From Nitrosopumilus sp. b3 (lineage in GTDB: Archaea; Thermoproteota; Nitrososphaeria; Nitrososphaerales; Nitrosopumilaceae): a stretch of 64,000 nucleotides of DNA. Where the stretch lies: assembly GCF_014078525.1 (NCBI RefSeq), contig NZ_MU078696.1, forward strand, positions 409,345-473,344. The letters run 5' to 3'. A program made the translations under genes and the position numbers. The notes beneath the pieces were generated by a model that did no database searches, was not told the origin of the DNA, and saw only the letters and a list, made by a program, of their open reading frames with translations. This document shows, in pieces, positions 23,619 through 33,391 of the stretch. Position 1 is the stretch's first letter. The number at the start of each line of letters is the position of its first letter.

Positions 23619-24550
23619 AATACATTGTAGGTGCAAGAGGTAGTCAACTATCCATTGCTCAGACAAACTGGGTAATATCAGAACTAAAAAAAGTAAATCC
23701 TGATTGCGAGTATGAAATTAAATCCATCACTACTAAAGGCGATACTGATTCTAGACCATTATTTACAATTAATCAGAAAGGAATTTTTGAAAAAGAAGTT
23801 GATAGAGCAGTATCTCAAAAAGAGGTTGACTTTGCAGTACATAGTTTAAAGGACGTTCCCTCAGAATTAGATGAGAGTTTAATCATCGCATCAATTCCAA
23901 AACGTGAAGCAGTAAATGATGTCTTTATCTCATCTGATGACTCTTCCTTGGAAAATATTAAGAAAGGCGCTGTAATTGGAACAAGTTCACTTAGACGTGC
24001 AGTTCAAGTATCTAGAATTAGGCCTGATGTTACAGTCAAACCAATTAGAGGAAATATTGAAACCCGAATTAAAAAAGCATCTGGAGAAGATTTTGATGCA
24101 ATAGTTCTTGCACAAGCTGGAATCTCAAGATTGGGGGTTGATGTGAAATTTTCGCCACTATCCATTGAGACATTTTCCCCATCACCTGGACAAGGAGCAA
24201 TTGCAATTGTGTCTAGAGCCGATGATGAAAATACAATTTCCATGCTAAAAAAAATTGAGGATGCAGACTCTAGATTAGAGATAGAAGCAGAACGAGCATT
24301 ATCTGATTATGTGGATTCTGGATGCAGATTTCCACTAGGTGCATATGCAAAATCAAATGGCTCTGAAATGACATTAACAGTATTTGCATTCTCTGTTGAT
24401 GGGAAGCAATCACTTCATGTAAGTAAGACAGGTAGCAAAAATGATCCTAAATTTCTCGGCAAAAGTGCTGGGGAAGAATTGCGCAAAAAGGGTGTAAATG
24501 ATCTTGCATTAAATTGGAGAGAAAAAGTGGAGGAATGGAATAAATCATGA
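23615..24550 (+). CDS. hemC: Porphobilinogen deaminase (hydroxymethylbilane synthase)
   Basis: 311 residues. GARGSQLSIAQTNW opens domain 1. KDVPSELD and SSLRRAVQ carry the substrate-binding Arg residues. Cys237 in DSGCRFPLGAYA holds the dipyrromethane cofactor. It joins four porphobilinogens to hydroxymethylbilane. It overlaps hemL and cobA by 4 nt each. Confidence 0.95.
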   Translation: MKYIVGARGSQLSIAQTNWVISELKKVNPDCEYEIKSITTKGDTDSRPLFTINQKGIFEKEVDRAVSQKEVDFAVHSLKDVPSELDESLIIASIPKREAVNDVFISSDDSSLENIKKGAVIGTSSLRRAVQVSRIRPDVTVKPIRGNIETRIKKASGEDFDAIVLAQAGISRLGVDVKFSPLSIETFSPSPGQGAIAIVSRADDENTISMLKKIEDADSRLEIEAERALSDYVDSGCRFPLGAYAKSNGSEMTLTVFAFSVDGKQSLHVSKTGSKNDPKFLGKSAGEELRKKGVNDLALNWREKVEEWNKS

Positions 24551-25287
24551 CTGGAAAAGTGTATCTTGTTGGAGCAGGACCTGGAGATCATAAATTAATT
24601 ACGCTACGTGCAGTTGAATTACTCCAAAAAGCAGATGTTGTTTTGTATGATAGATTGGTAAGCAAAAAAATAATTTCAATGATTCCAAAATCTGCTGAAA
24701 AAATTTACGTTGGCAGAGCCGTGGGTGATGACACAACTCATCAAATTACCACTAATGAATTGATGGTAAAATATGCAAAAATAAAAAAAAATGTTGTTAG
24801 ACTAAAGGGCGGTGATCCTATAATCTTTGGACGCGGTGGTGAAGAAGCAGAATTTCTAAAAGAAAATAAAATAAAATATGAAATTGTTCCAGGAATTACT
24901 TCTGGAATTGGTTCGGCAACTTATGCCGGAATTCCTCTGACTCATAGAAAACATGCATCATCGGTAGTTTTTGTTACGGGCCATGAAGATCCAGAGAAGA
25001 AACAAGAGATTGTAAAATGGAAAAGACTAGCAAAGTCTGTTGATACTATAGTAATAATGATGGGGCTTTCAAGAATTGATATTATTTGTAAACAACTAAT
25101 TGCTGGAGGCATGGATAATAAAACTCCTGTAGCTGTAATTCAAAATGGAACTACTCCTAGTCAAAAAATGATCAAAGGGACAGTAACAAACATTGCAAAA
25201 AAAATTAAAGAAAATAAAATTACCCCTCCAACAAATATTATTATTGGAAATGTTGTAAATCTCTCAGATTCAATTGGGTGGAAATAA
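24547..25287 (+). CDS. cobA: Uroporphyrinogen-III C-methyltransferase (SUMT)
   Basis: 246 residues. VYLVGAGPGDHKLITLRA at 4-21, LKGGDPIIFGRGGEE near 94-108 and SGIGSATYAGIPLTHR near 120-135 are the SUMT signatures. It methylates uroporphyrinogen III twice to give precorrin-2, the start of siroheme, of the alternative heme route and of cobalamin. It is the size of a stand-alone enzyme, without the CysG N-terminal domain, which is encoded separately at 40076-40729. Confidence 0.95.
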   Translation: MTGKVYLVGAGPGDHKLITLRAVELLQKADVVLYDRLVSKKIISMIPKSAEKIYVGRAVGDDTTHQITTNELMVKYAKIKKNVVRLKGGDPIIFGRGGEEAEFLKENKIKYEIVPGITSGIGSATYAGIPLTHRKHASSVVFVTGHEDPEKKQEIVKWKRLAKSVDTIVIMMGLSRIDIICKQLIAGGMDNKTPVAVIQNGTTPSQKMIKGTVTNIAKKIKENKITPPTNIIIGNVVNLSDSIGWK

Positions 25288-26084
25288 TGCTTGATGGAAA
25301 AACTATAGCAATCACTCGTTCAAAAGATGACGCCGATGAATTCATTTCACTTGCTGAAGAAAATCATGCAAAACCACTCCCGTTACCTACAATTGAACTT
25401 GTAAGTAAGGGAGAAAAAATTGTTGATGAGTTTTTAGAATCTGTTGAGAAATACAATCCAGATTACTCTGTTTTTATGAGTTCAAAGGCAGTAAAACTTC
25501 TTTTTGATACTGCAAAAAATATTGGTAAATTAGATAAACTGCAATTGGCTGTTGCAAATACTATGGTCATGTCTGTTGGTCCAAAAACAACAATAGCTCT
25601 TGAAAATGAAGGAATCAAAGTAAATTTTCAACCTACTACCTTTTCATCTGTTGGTGTGGGGGAGGAATTCACACAAATTAATGCAGTTGGAAAAAAAGTG
25701 ATTGTACCTCGCAGTGGTGCATCTACACCATTTCTTAAAGAACTTTTAAACAAAATTGGAATTGATGTACTTGAAATTCATCTTTATGATGTTTGTGCAT
25801 TTAGAGATACTACTCAATGGAATGAGTTTAGGGAACTATTCTCTCAGAACAAAGTCGACGGCATTGTATTTACCAGTGCATCATCTGTTCGTGGATTCTT
25901 TGAGATAATGTCAAAAGATTATGATGATGATAAATTACTTGAAAACCTTGGAAAATTATCTGTGGTATCTATTGGTCCATTCACTTCAGATGAATTAAAA
26001 AAATTCAATGTTAAAAATATTGTATCCCAAGTTCATACAGTTGCAGGAGCATTTGATGCAATGAAAAATACTCTAACTGTATAA
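25287..26084 (+). CDS. hemD: Uroporphyrinogen-III synthase
   Basis: 265 residues from the ATG whose A is the last base of the cobA stop; an ATG at 25278 lies inside cobA. HemD is poorly conserved, but the landmarks are readable: an N-terminal TRSKDDADEF, the linker strand, VIVPRSGASTPFLKELL, and DGIVFTSASSVRGFFE with a SIGPFTSDEL end. It closes and inverts ring D of hydroxymethylbilane. Confidence 0.88.
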   Translation: MLDGKTIAITRSKDDADEFISLAEENHAKPLPLPTIELVSKGEKIVDEFLESVEKYNPDYSVFMSSKAVKLLFDTAKNIGKLDKLQLAVANTMVMSVGPKTTIALENEGIKVNFQPTTFSSVGVGEEFTQINAVGKKVIVPRSGASTPFLKELLNKIGIDVLEIHLYDVCAFRDTTQWNEFRELFSQNKVDGIVFTSASSVRGFFEIMSKDYDDDKLLENLGKLSVVSIGPFTSDELKKFNVKNIVSQVHTVAGAFDAMKNTLTV

Positions 26085-26134
26085 TCTTTCGTGCTTAATT
26101 ATTTTCAATACTTGATTGTGAACTATGCACTTGG

Positions 26135-26185
26135 ATTTAGCTGAAGCTATTTAGCTGTGCCTATTTTTCCTCATGTATTTATAAT
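26135..26185 (+). promoter_or_regulatory. suf operon promoter with doubled ATTTAGCTG motif
   Basis: ATTTAGCTGA at 26135-26144 and ATTTAGCTGT at 26149-26158 lie 14 nt apart. The TATA box TTTATAATA (26178-26186 region) is 20 nt further on. The same ATTTAGCTGA is at the sufC promoter (45123-45132), in the opposite orientation relative to the gene. The TATA-to-ATG distance supports a leaderless start at 26206. Confidence 0.5.
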
Positions 26186-26205
26186 ATAACGGGGTTATGA
26201 TGGGC

Positions 26206-27606
26206 ATGGCAACAGAAAACCTCGATATGGATTATTCCAAATATGATTTTAAAGACTCTACAGAACTTTATGTCCACCTTAGCAAGAAAGGCCTGTCTAA
26301 GGAAACTGTAATCAGCATCAGTAAAATGAAAAACGAACCCGATTGGATGCTTGAATTTAGATTACGATCTTTTGAAATTTTTATGAAAAAACCAATGCCA
26401 ACTTGGGGTGGAGATCTTAGTGTTATTGATTTCCAAAATATTTACTATTATGCAAAAGCATCAGACAAAGTAGAAAAGAACTGGGAAGACGTTCCAGACA
26501 ATGTCAAAAAAACATTTGATAAACTTGGAATTCCAGAAGCTGAAAAGAAATTCTTAGCTGGTGTGGGTGCACAATATGAATCTGAAGTTGTATATCACTC
26601 TCTAAGAGAAGACTTGGCAAAACAAGGAGTTTTGTTCTTAGATACCGATGCTGCTCTTCATGAGCATCCAGAGATTTTCAAGAAATACTTTGGTAAAATT
26701 ATCCCTCCAGAGGATAACAAATTTGCCGCACTAAACAGTGCAGTTTGGAGTGGTGGTTCATTTATCTACATTCCACCAGGTGTCAAAGTCGACATGCCAT
26801 TACAAGCATACTTTAGAATTAATGCTGAAAACATTGGTCAGTTTGAAAGAACATTGATCATTGCTGATGAAGGTTCAGAAGTTCATTACATTGAAGGATG
26901 TACTGCTCCCGTTTATTCTTCAGAATCACTTCACTCTGCAGTTGTAGAACTAGTTGCACACAAAGATGCTAAACTAAGATACACAACAATCCAGAATTGG
27001 AGTAGTGATGTGTATAACTTGGTTACAAAACGTGCTTATGCATATGAAGGTGCAACAGTAGAATGGATTGATGGAAACATTGGAAGTAAACTAACAATGA
27101 AGTATCCGGGAATCTATCTTATGGGTGAGAGAGCATATGGTGAAACTCTATCTATTGCATTTGCAGGAAAAGGACAACATCAAGATACTGGAGCTAAAAT
27201 GGTTCATCTTGCACCAAATACTACCTCTAAAATTACATCAAAGTCAGTAAGTAGATTAGATGGACGTTCAACTTACAGAGGCTTACTCAATGTGGCAAAA
27301 GGTGCTACAAATGTTAAAGCAACTGTAAGATGTGACGCATTACTCTTAGATGACACATCCAAGACTGATACATATCCATACATGGAAATTAATCAGGAAG
27401 ATGCAACAATTACACACGAAGCAACAGTTGGAAAAATTGGTGATGAACAAATTTTCTATTTGATGAGTAGAGGATTTACTGAAGAGGAAGCACTCTCATT
27501 AATTGTCAATGGCTTCATGGAGCCATTTACAAAAGAACTTCCAATGGAGTATGCAGTAGAACTCAACAGACTCATCAAACTAGAAATGGATGACTCTGTG
27601 GGATAA
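26206..27606 (+). CDS. sufB: Fe-S cluster assembly protein SufB
   Basis: 466 residues from the ATG at 26206; ATGs at 26197 and 26200 are alternatives. It shows the SufB/D beta-helix core, with [39 protein letters not shown] and the late Cys in [10 protein letters not shown]. The C-terminal helical region ends [17 protein letters not shown]. It forms the scaffold SufBC2D on which clusters are built. SufD follows after 24 nt; SufC is encoded 18 kb away. Confidence 0.95.
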   Translation: MATENLDMDYSKYDFKDSTELYVHLSKKGLSKETVISISKMKNEPDWMLEFRLRSFEIFMKKPMPTWGGDLSVIDFQNIYYYAKASDKVEKNWEDVPDNVKKTFDKLGIPEAEKKFLAGVGAQYESEVVYHSLREDLAKQGVLFLDTDAALHEHPEIFKKYFGKIIPPEDNKFAALNSAVWSGGSFIYIPPGVKVDMPLQAYFRINAENIGQFERTLIIADEGSEVHYIEGCTAPVYSSESLHSAVVELVAHKDAKLRYTTIQNWSSDVYNLVTKRAYAYEGATVEWIDGNIGSKLTMKYPGIYLMGERAYGETLSIAFAGKGQHQDTGAKMVHLAPNTTSKITSKSVSRLDGRSTYRGLLNVAKGATNVKATVRCDALLLDDTSKTDTYPYMEINQEDATITHEATVGKIGDEQIFYLMSRGFTEEEALSLIVNGFMEPFTKELPMEYAVELNRLIKLEMDDSVG

Positions 27607-27630
27607 ACTCCCAATTCACTTTGATTAAAA

Positions 27631-29031
27631 ATGTCTCAAGAAGCCCTATCAAAAATCAACACAAGCCATATTGATGAGATCTCCTCATTAAGAAATGAAC
27701 CTGAATGGCTCAAAGACTATAGAAAAAATTCTCTAACCATCTATGATAGCCTTCCACTTGAAATGTCTCCACTATACAACAAATACACTGATGCCAAAAA
27801 AATGGATCCAGAAAAAGTATTACTTTCAACATCTACAACTGAAACCATTCCAAGTTTTCTAAACAAGAGATTAACTGAGCTAGAAAATGAAACATGTATC
27901 ATTCAGATTGGAACAAATGTTCATAAAATCAATATCTCCGATGATCTAAAATCCAAAGGTCTTGTAGTTTCATCAATCTCTGATGCAATTCAAAATAATT
28001 CTGAATTGGTAAAAAAGGCACTAGAAGCCTCAAACTCTAAAGACGATAAATTTACCGCATTAAACAACGCAGCATTTAACTCAGGAGTTTTCATCCATAT
28101 TCCACGCAACCTTATCTTGGAGAAACCAATTCACTTTTTGGCATGTCTTTCTGAAGATGGAAATTCGACTATTGCTAGAAATATTATCTTTGCAGATGAA
28201 AGTAGTAAAGCTACAATTGTACAAGAAATCTATTCTCCTAAAACAGAAAAACAACCTGCATATCTCGAATTACTAAACGCAAATGTTGCAGCCAATGCAC
28301 AGCTAGATGTTACAACTTTACAGTTAATGGATCAACATACAGTAAACTTTTCAACAAGGCGTACTGATTTGGCACAAGATGCCAAAGTAAATTGGTATTC
28401 TGGCTTGTTTGGCTCTGTTCTATCTAGATACAAAATTGATTATTTCCTTAATGGGAGTGGTGCATCTGCAAATGACTCTGAGGTAATATTTGGAAATGAT
28501 GAACAATCATTTGATATTCAAACTAATGTCAATCATGAAAGTCCATCAACTGAAGCAAGAGTAGTTGAAAAATCAATTCTTAGAAACAAATCAAAATCTC
28601 TCTTCAAGGGAATGATACGCATTAAAGAGCATGCTGCAAAGTCAAATTCCTTTTTGTCTGGCCGTTCTATTCTTTTAGATAAGGATGCAAAATCTGATGC
28701 AATTCCTGGACTAGAGATATTTACAAATGATGTAAAGGCTACTCACTCTGCCTCTGTTGCACAAATTGACGAAGAGCAAATATTTTATCTTAAAACTAGA
28801 TGTCTGACTCATGAAGAGGCAGAACGAACCATTGTTGAAGGATTCTTGGAACCACTTTCCAGGAAAATGTCCTTCCAAGTAAGAGCATGGATTGCATATC
28901 TTATTGAATCTAAATGGGAAAACCGTGAACTAACAATTAACACTGATGCAGAATTAACTAAATTTGTTGAAGTAGAAGAGACACGTTATAACGAAGACGC
29001 AGAGATTGAGCAACATTACAAGTATCGGTGA
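27631..29031 (+). CDS. sufD: Fe-S cluster assembly protein SufD
   Basis: 466 residues, a SufB paralogue with the same beta-helix core: NNAAFNSGVFIHIPRNLIL, then TTLQLMDQHTVNFSTRR, and FLSGRSILLDKDAKSDAIPG. The C-terminal AERTIVEGFLEPLSRKM is conserved. It is the structural partner of SufB and contacts SufC. Its stop overlaps the next start (GTGA). Confidence 0.92.
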   Translation: MSQEALSKINTSHIDEISSLRNEPEWLKDYRKNSLTIYDSLPLEMSPLYNKYTDAKKMDPEKVLLSTSTTETIPSFLNKRLTELENETCIIQIGTNVHKINISDDLKSKGLVVSSISDAIQNNSELVKKALEASNSKDDKFTALNNAAFNSGVFIHIPRNLILEKPIHFLACLSEDGNSTIARNIIFADESSKATIVQEIYSPKTEKQPAYLELLNANVAANAQLDVTTLQLMDQHTVNFSTRRTDLAQDAKVNWYSGLFGSVLSRYKIDYFLNGSGASANDSEVIFGNDEQSFDIQTNVNHESPSTEARVVEKSILRNKSKSLFKGMIRIKEHAAKSNSFLSGRSILLDKDAKSDAIPGLEIFTNDVKATHSASVAQIDEEQIFYLKTRCLTHEEAERTIVEGFLEPLSRKMSFQVRAWIAYLIESKWENRELTINTDAELTKFVEVEETRYNEDAEIEQHYKYR

Positions 29032-29345
29032 ATATTTTGTCAGAATGGATTAAAGCTTGCAATTTAGAGCAGGTAAAAGAAGGACAACTTTTTGGATTTA
29101 CTCATAATGATAAAAAACTTTTACTTGCAAATCTCAAAGGAAAAATTCATGCAACTGATTTAATCTGCACTCATGCAGATGCAGACCTTTCCACTGGAAT
29201 TCTAAGCGAAGAAGGAGTGCGATGCCCACTACATCTTTCTGTTTTTAATTTAGATGATGGTAAACCTCAAAATCTTCCTGCAGAAACTCCTCTCAAAGTA
29301 TACAATGTTAAAATAGATGACAACGAAATTTACGTGGAGCTTTAA
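29028..29345 (+). CDS. Rieske-type [2Fe-2S] ferredoxin in the suf operon
   Basis: 105 residues. The two Rieske boxes are CTHAD (Cys47, His49) and CPLHL (Cys66, His69), 16 residues apart. This spacing fits the short nitrite-reductase-small-subunit or BphF-type Rieske proteins. A GTG at 29028 overlaps the sufD stop; a TTG at 29037 is the alternative start. It probably carries electrons to the suf machinery or to a downstream reductase, and is itself a cluster acceptor. Confidence 0.87.
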   Translation: MNILSEWIKACNLEQVKEGQLFGFTHNDKKLLLANLKGKIHATDLICTHADADLSTGILSEEGVRCPLHLSVFNLDDGKPQNLPAETPLKVYNVKIDDNEIYVEL

Positions 29346-29348
29346 GAA

Positions 29349-30593
29349 ATGCAAAGTACCGAATCATTATTTGAAAATATAAGAAAAGATTTTCCAATTC
29401 TCCAAAGAACTGTTCGAGATAACAAACAACTTGTGTATCTTGATAATGCATCAACTACCCAAAAACCAAACCAGGTAATTGACTCTATCACTGATTATTA
29501 TCAAAACCATAATGCAAATATCCATAGAGCCGTGTATGCCCTAGCAGAAGAAGCAACTGAGGCTTATGAGGCAACTAGGGATAAAATTGCAAAATTCATT
29601 AACATTAAAAATCGTCAAGAAATTATCTTTGTTAGAGGAACCACTGAAGCAATTAATCTAGTTGCATATGCATGGGGTAGGCCTCACATTAACGAAGGTG
29701 ATATTGTAGTTACTACTGAATATGAACACCATAGTAACATTGTACCTTGGCAATTAGTTACGCAAGAAAAACATGCAAAACTAGAATACATCGGAATGGA
29801 TGATAATGGTGAACTAATTTTAGATGATCTTGACAAATATCTTGCAACAGGTAAAGTCAAACTTGTGACCTTTAGTTTAATGTCAAATGTTCTTGGAACA
29901 ATTACTAATGCTGAAAAAATAATTGAAAAATGTAAAGCAGCAGGAGTTCTTACACTAGTTGACGGTGCTCAGGCAGTACCTCACATGAAAGTTGACATTG
30001 AAAAACTAGGATGTGACTTTTTTGCATTTTCAGGACACAAGATGTTGGGTCCAACAGGCATTGGTGTTTTATGGGTTAAAAAATCTGTTTTAGAAACTAT
30101 GATTCCATTTCATGGTGGTGGTGATATGATTAGAGAAGTTCACAAGTATGAAACAACCTGGAATGACTTGCCATACAAATTTGAAGCTGGTACTCCAAAT
30201 ATTGCAGATGTTGTTGGATTGGGTGCTGCAATTGATTATCTTACAAAAATTGGAATGGACACTATACGAGAGCACGAAATTGAACTGACAAAGTACGCTA
30301 TTGAAAAATTATCTGAAGTCAAAGGACTCCATATCTATGGTACAAAGGATATGTCAAAACGTGGTGGTGTGATCTCATTTAATTTTGCAGATGTACATCC
30401 TCATGATGTTGCTCAAATAATTGATGAAGAAGGAATTGCAGTGCGTTCTGGACATCATTGTGCTCAAGTATTGATGGAGCGACTAAATGTTGCTGCAACA
30501 TCAAGGGCTAGTTTTTACATTTACAATACTAAAGAAGACATTGATATTCTGGTAAATTCATTAAACATTGTGGCAAAGGTGTTCAAATTATGA
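29349..30593 (+). CDS. sufS: Cysteine desulfurase SufS
   Basis: 414 residues, class-II desulfurase. FAFSGHKMLGPTGIGVLW holds the PLP Lys (K231). The catalytic Cys371 is in VRSGHHCAQ. HRAVYALAEEAT and TPNIADVVG are family marks. It takes sulfur from cysteine for Fe-S cluster building. It overlaps the scaffold gene by 4 nt. Confidence 0.95.
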   Translation: MQSTESLFENIRKDFPILQRTVRDNKQLVYLDNASTTQKPNQVIDSITDYYQNHNANIHRAVYALAEEATEAYEATRDKIAKFINIKNRQEIIFVRGTTEAINLVAYAWGRPHINEGDIVVTTEYEHHSNIVPWQLVTQEKHAKLEYIGMDDNGELILDDLDKYLATGKVKLVTFSLMSNVLGTITNAEKIIEKCKAAGVLTLVDGAQAVPHMKVDIEKLGCDFFAFSGHKMLGPTGIGVLWVKKSVLETMIPFHGGGDMIREVHKYETTWNDLPYKFEAGTPNIADVVGLGAAIDYLTKIGMDTIREHEIELTKYAIEKLSEVKGLHIYGTKDMSKRGGVISFNFADVHPHDVAQIIDEEGIAVRSGHHCAQVLMERLNVAATSRASFYIYNTKEDIDILVNSLNIVAKVFKL

Positions 30594-31033
30594 GTGGTAA
30601 TGCAGATATTTATCATGAAATGATTGTGGATTATTCTAGAAATCCAATAAATTATGGAGAGATTGAAAACCATGATGTTACATTTCATGATTCTAATCCA
30701 CTTTGTGGTGATAGTATAGACATTGACATGAAAATTGATGATAACAAAGTAACAGATATCAAATTTCATGGAAAAGGATGTGCAATTTGTATGGCTTGCT
30801 CTTCTGTTCTAACTGAAATTACCAAAGGTAAGACTCTTGATGAAGCAAGAGCAATTGAAAAGAATGATGTCTTAAGTGAATTGGGTCTTGAGCATCTTCA
30901 GGCTGTACGAATAAAATGTGCACTACTTTCTCTCAAAGTACTGAAATCTGCTCTTTACACCTACATTGGAAAGAATATGGAAGATACTCCTGATGTAGAT
31001 AAACTAAAAGAAGAGGCAGCAAATCTGTATTAG
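30590..31033 (+). CDS. sufU: IscU/SufU-like scaffold or sulfur carrier
   Basis: 147 residues. Ligand residues are Cys39 and Asp41 (NPLCGDS), Cys64 (GKGCAIC) and Cys110 (RIKCALLSL). The gap from Cys64 to Cys110 is short, like IscU, and lacks the roughly 20-residue insertion of Firmicute SufU. The tail and position in the operon still match SufU. It is expected to receive sulfur from SufS. Confidence 0.9.
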   Translation: MSGNADIYHEMIVDYSRNPINYGEIENHDVTFHDSNPLCGDSIDIDMKIDDNKVTDIKFHGKGCAICMACSSVLTEITKGKTLDEARAIEKNDVLSELGLEHLQAVRIKCALLSLKVLKSALYTYIGKNMEDTPDVDKLKEEAANLY

Positions 31034-31034
31034 T

Positions 31035-31382
31035 ATGAGTGATTTTACTCCTACAATACCAATATCATTGCAAATACGAAAAATAATTTTTGAAAAATAC
31101 AATGATCCTGATGGCAAATTTACTAACGATGAAATTTTTGAAATTATAAAAAAAAATGGTGATCTTGATCCTTCTTGGATTATAGATGATACTGAATCTT
31201 TTTTTAACGAAATCTGTGATTCTGGTCTTGTCAGAAACATTGCACAGAACTTTACAACGATATGGATGAAATTATTTGATCCAATTGAGAAACTTCATTG
31301 CAATTCTTGTAATCATGATATCTATCTTGGCCCATCAGAAGAAAGAATATGTCCAAACACTTCTTGTAAATCTTCTATTTAG
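31035..31382 (+). CDS. Small protein with winged-helix-like N-terminus and zinc ribbon
   Basis: 115 residues. The first 80 look helical, with a winged-helix rhythm (GKFTNDEIFEIIKKNGDLD). A C-terminal zinc ribbon is formed by CNSC (about residue 94) and CPNTSC (about 108). It starts one base after the sufU stop, so it is in the suf operon and may be a regulator or accessory. The end overlaps pgk, on the other strand, by 8 nt. Confidence 0.7.
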   Translation: MSDFTPTIPISLQIRKIIFEKYNDPDGKFTNDEIFEIIKKNGDLDPSWIIDDTESFFNEICDSGLVRNIAQNFTTIWMKLFDPIEKLHCNSCNHDIYLGPSEERICPNTSCKSSI

Positions 31383-32637
31383 ATCTGTATTTTTTAGCCG
31401 CATCTTCCAACGCTTTAATCATTGGTAGTTTTTCTCCTGTGAGGTAAAGCACTAGTGCTCCACCTGCAGTACTAACATGATTAATTTTTTCTGCTAGCCC
31501 GAGTCTTTTAAGAACAGATGTCAAGTGACCGCCACTCACAATTGTGGTTGCCATGGAGTTAGCAACTGAATCAAGTAATGCTTTTGTTCCAAAACTGAAA
31601 TTTTCTTTTTCAAAATATCCTGCCGGTCCGCTAATAAAGACAGTACCAGCACCTGCAATTAATTTTGAATAATATTCGATTGTTTTGGGGCCCAAATCAT
31701 AAATTTTATCAGTTTTTGCAATTTCTCTTACATCCATCTCTACTCTTGCTCCATCTTTGTCAATTGCAATATCAACAGGTGTTGCAAATACATCTGGATA
31801 TTCTCCAATCAAAGCATGAGCTTTTGCTACTACCTCGTCCTCTCTTTTAATTCCGAGAGGTGATTTGATTCTGGCTTGTGCACGCATGAACACATTGGCA
31901 ATCAAACCTGTCAATAACACATGATCTGCACGCCCATTTTGAATTAATAGCCTAATTGCTTCTAGTCTATCTGGAACTTTGGAGCCACCTAGGACAATAA
32001 CATGTGGGGCCTTGGCTACAGTCATTATTTCGTCGAGGTTTCTAACTTCCCTCTCTACAATTCTTCCTGCACAAGCAGGTATTACCTGTGGGAATCCAAC
32101 AATTGATGGGTGTGATCTGTGTGCACTAGGAAATGAATCTAAAACACACAGATCAAAGAATTTTGATAATCGTGAAACCATTATTGTATTTGCAGCGTTT
32201 TCTGGTGTGAACTCATAATTTTCTTCTGCACATAACCTTAGATTGTCTAAAAGTAAAATGTCTCCATCTTCTAAATTTTTAATTGCGTCTTGAGCTGCTT
32301 CGCCAATAGTATCTTCAACATATTTAATTTCCCTATTCATTAATTTCTCAAGAACTTTTGCGTGTTTGTCCATTCCGGTATAATCATTATTGCCAACCCT
32401 TCCTTGATGTGATGCCACAACTACTTTGGATTCTTTTAGTGCTTGTAAAGTCCCAATTGCCTCTTCAATTCTTTTGGTACCTGAAATTTCCATGGTGTCT
32501 GGATCTATTGGACAATTCATATCAACTCTTACAAAAACAGTCATTCCTTTTAGATCAAAATCATCTAGTGTGAGTACCTTCACGCCCTTTCTATTATCCA
32601 CTTGGTTAAATTCTTTGAGCCGATCATTTATTTTCAC
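31375..32637 (-). CDS. pgk: Phosphoglycerate kinase
   Basis: 420 residues. VFVRVDMNCP is the substrate-binding VRVD(L/F)N box, followed by SHQGR and APHVIVLGGSKV. The ATP-binding end is GGGHLTSVL-like (SGGHLTSVLKRLG), ending TAGGALVLYLTGEKLP. It converts 1,3-bisphosphoglycerate and 3-phosphoglycerate, used here mainly for gluconeogenesis. It is monocistronic, divergent from the PAP2 gene. Confidence 0.93.
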   Translation of the reverse strand: MKINDRLKEFNQVDNRKGVKVLTLDDFDLKGMTVFVRVDMNCPIDPDTMEISGTKRIEEAIGTLQALKESKVVVASHQGRVGNNDYTGMDKHAKVLEKLMNREIKYVEDTIGEAAQDAIKNLEDGDILLLDNLRLCAEENYEFTPENAANTIMVSRLSKFFDLCVLDSFPSAHRSHPSIVGFPQVIPACAGRIVEREVRNLDEIMTVAKAPHVIVLGGSKVPDRLEAIRLLIQNGRADHVLLTGLIANVFMRAQARIKSPLGIKREDEVVAKAHALIGEYPDVFATPVDIAIDKDGARVEMDVREIAKTDKIYDLGPKTIEYYSKLIAGAGTVFISGPAGYFEKENFSFGTKALLDSVANSMATTIVSGGHLTSVLKRLGLAEKINHVSTAGGALVLYLTGEKLPMIKALEDAAKKYRSK

Positions 32638-32722
32638 TAATGATATTTACAAACCGTGATTGATACTTTCAAAACTTATCTACTGACAAAAATTAAAAAC
32701 TACCAGCTTGAGGTTTAATTAA

Positions 32723-33391
32723 TTGAAAAACTGGATTTTTGATATTAGGTCCCGCTCCTTTGTTTTACTGACTGGATTATTTCTTGTTCTAACTTCCTTG
32801 GTTTATTCTGGAGTCACTGAAACTTTTGATCAAAGCATTGTTTTATTTTTCTCACAAAATATTGGGAATCCTACAATTGACATCTTTATGCAATATGTAA
32901 CAGAAAGCGGCGATGTTTTCAATATGCTAATATTTGGAATTATTGTTTTAATCATCCCGAAAACTAGACGAGTAGGAATTACTCTTATGATTTTAATTGT
33001 AATCGCAACACTCCTTACGGGTTATATCAAATGTGGGGTGGATAGAGATAGGCCTGATTTTGAGTATGAGGGGGTTGATTTTCCTGTAACAATCAGCCGT
33101 GATACTTTTGCATTATTCTGTGAGGGTGGATTTGATGCATCATACCCATCAGGCCATGCTGCAAGATCAATGATTTTTGCAATAATTTTGGGATATGCTC
33201 TCTCAGAGAGATTCCCCCGTGGAGCATATCTGATGTTCTTATATCCTACAATGATATCTCTGAGCAGAATTTATGTTCTACAACATTATCCAATGGATGT
33301 CATTGGTGGTACTGTAATTGGAATAATGCTTGCAGGAGTAATGGCAAAACGCACAAAACTTTACAAACTTTTTGAGAAATCAAAAACCTAA
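32723..33391 (+). CDS. PAP2-family membrane phosphatase
   Basis: 222 residues from a TTG start, six membrane helices. The three phosphatase motifs are KCGVDRDRPD (about 97-106), SYPSGHAARS (about 139-148, with catalytic His) and SRIYVLQHYPMDVIGG (about 182-197). It hydrolyses a lipid phosphate, probably an isoprenoid or polyprenyl diphosphate. It overlaps the convergent gene by 12 nt. Confidence 0.88.
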   Translation: MKNWIFDIRSRSFVLLTGLFLVLTSLVYSGVTETFDQSIVLFFSQNIGNPTIDIFMQYVTESGDVFNMLIFGIIVLIIPKTRRVGITLMILIVIATLLTGYIKCGVDRDRPDFEYEGVDFPVTISRDTFALFCEGGFDASYPSGHAARSMIFAIILGYALSERFPRGAYLMFLYPTMISLSRIYVLQHYPMDVIGGTVIGIMLAGVMAKRTKLYKLFEKSKT

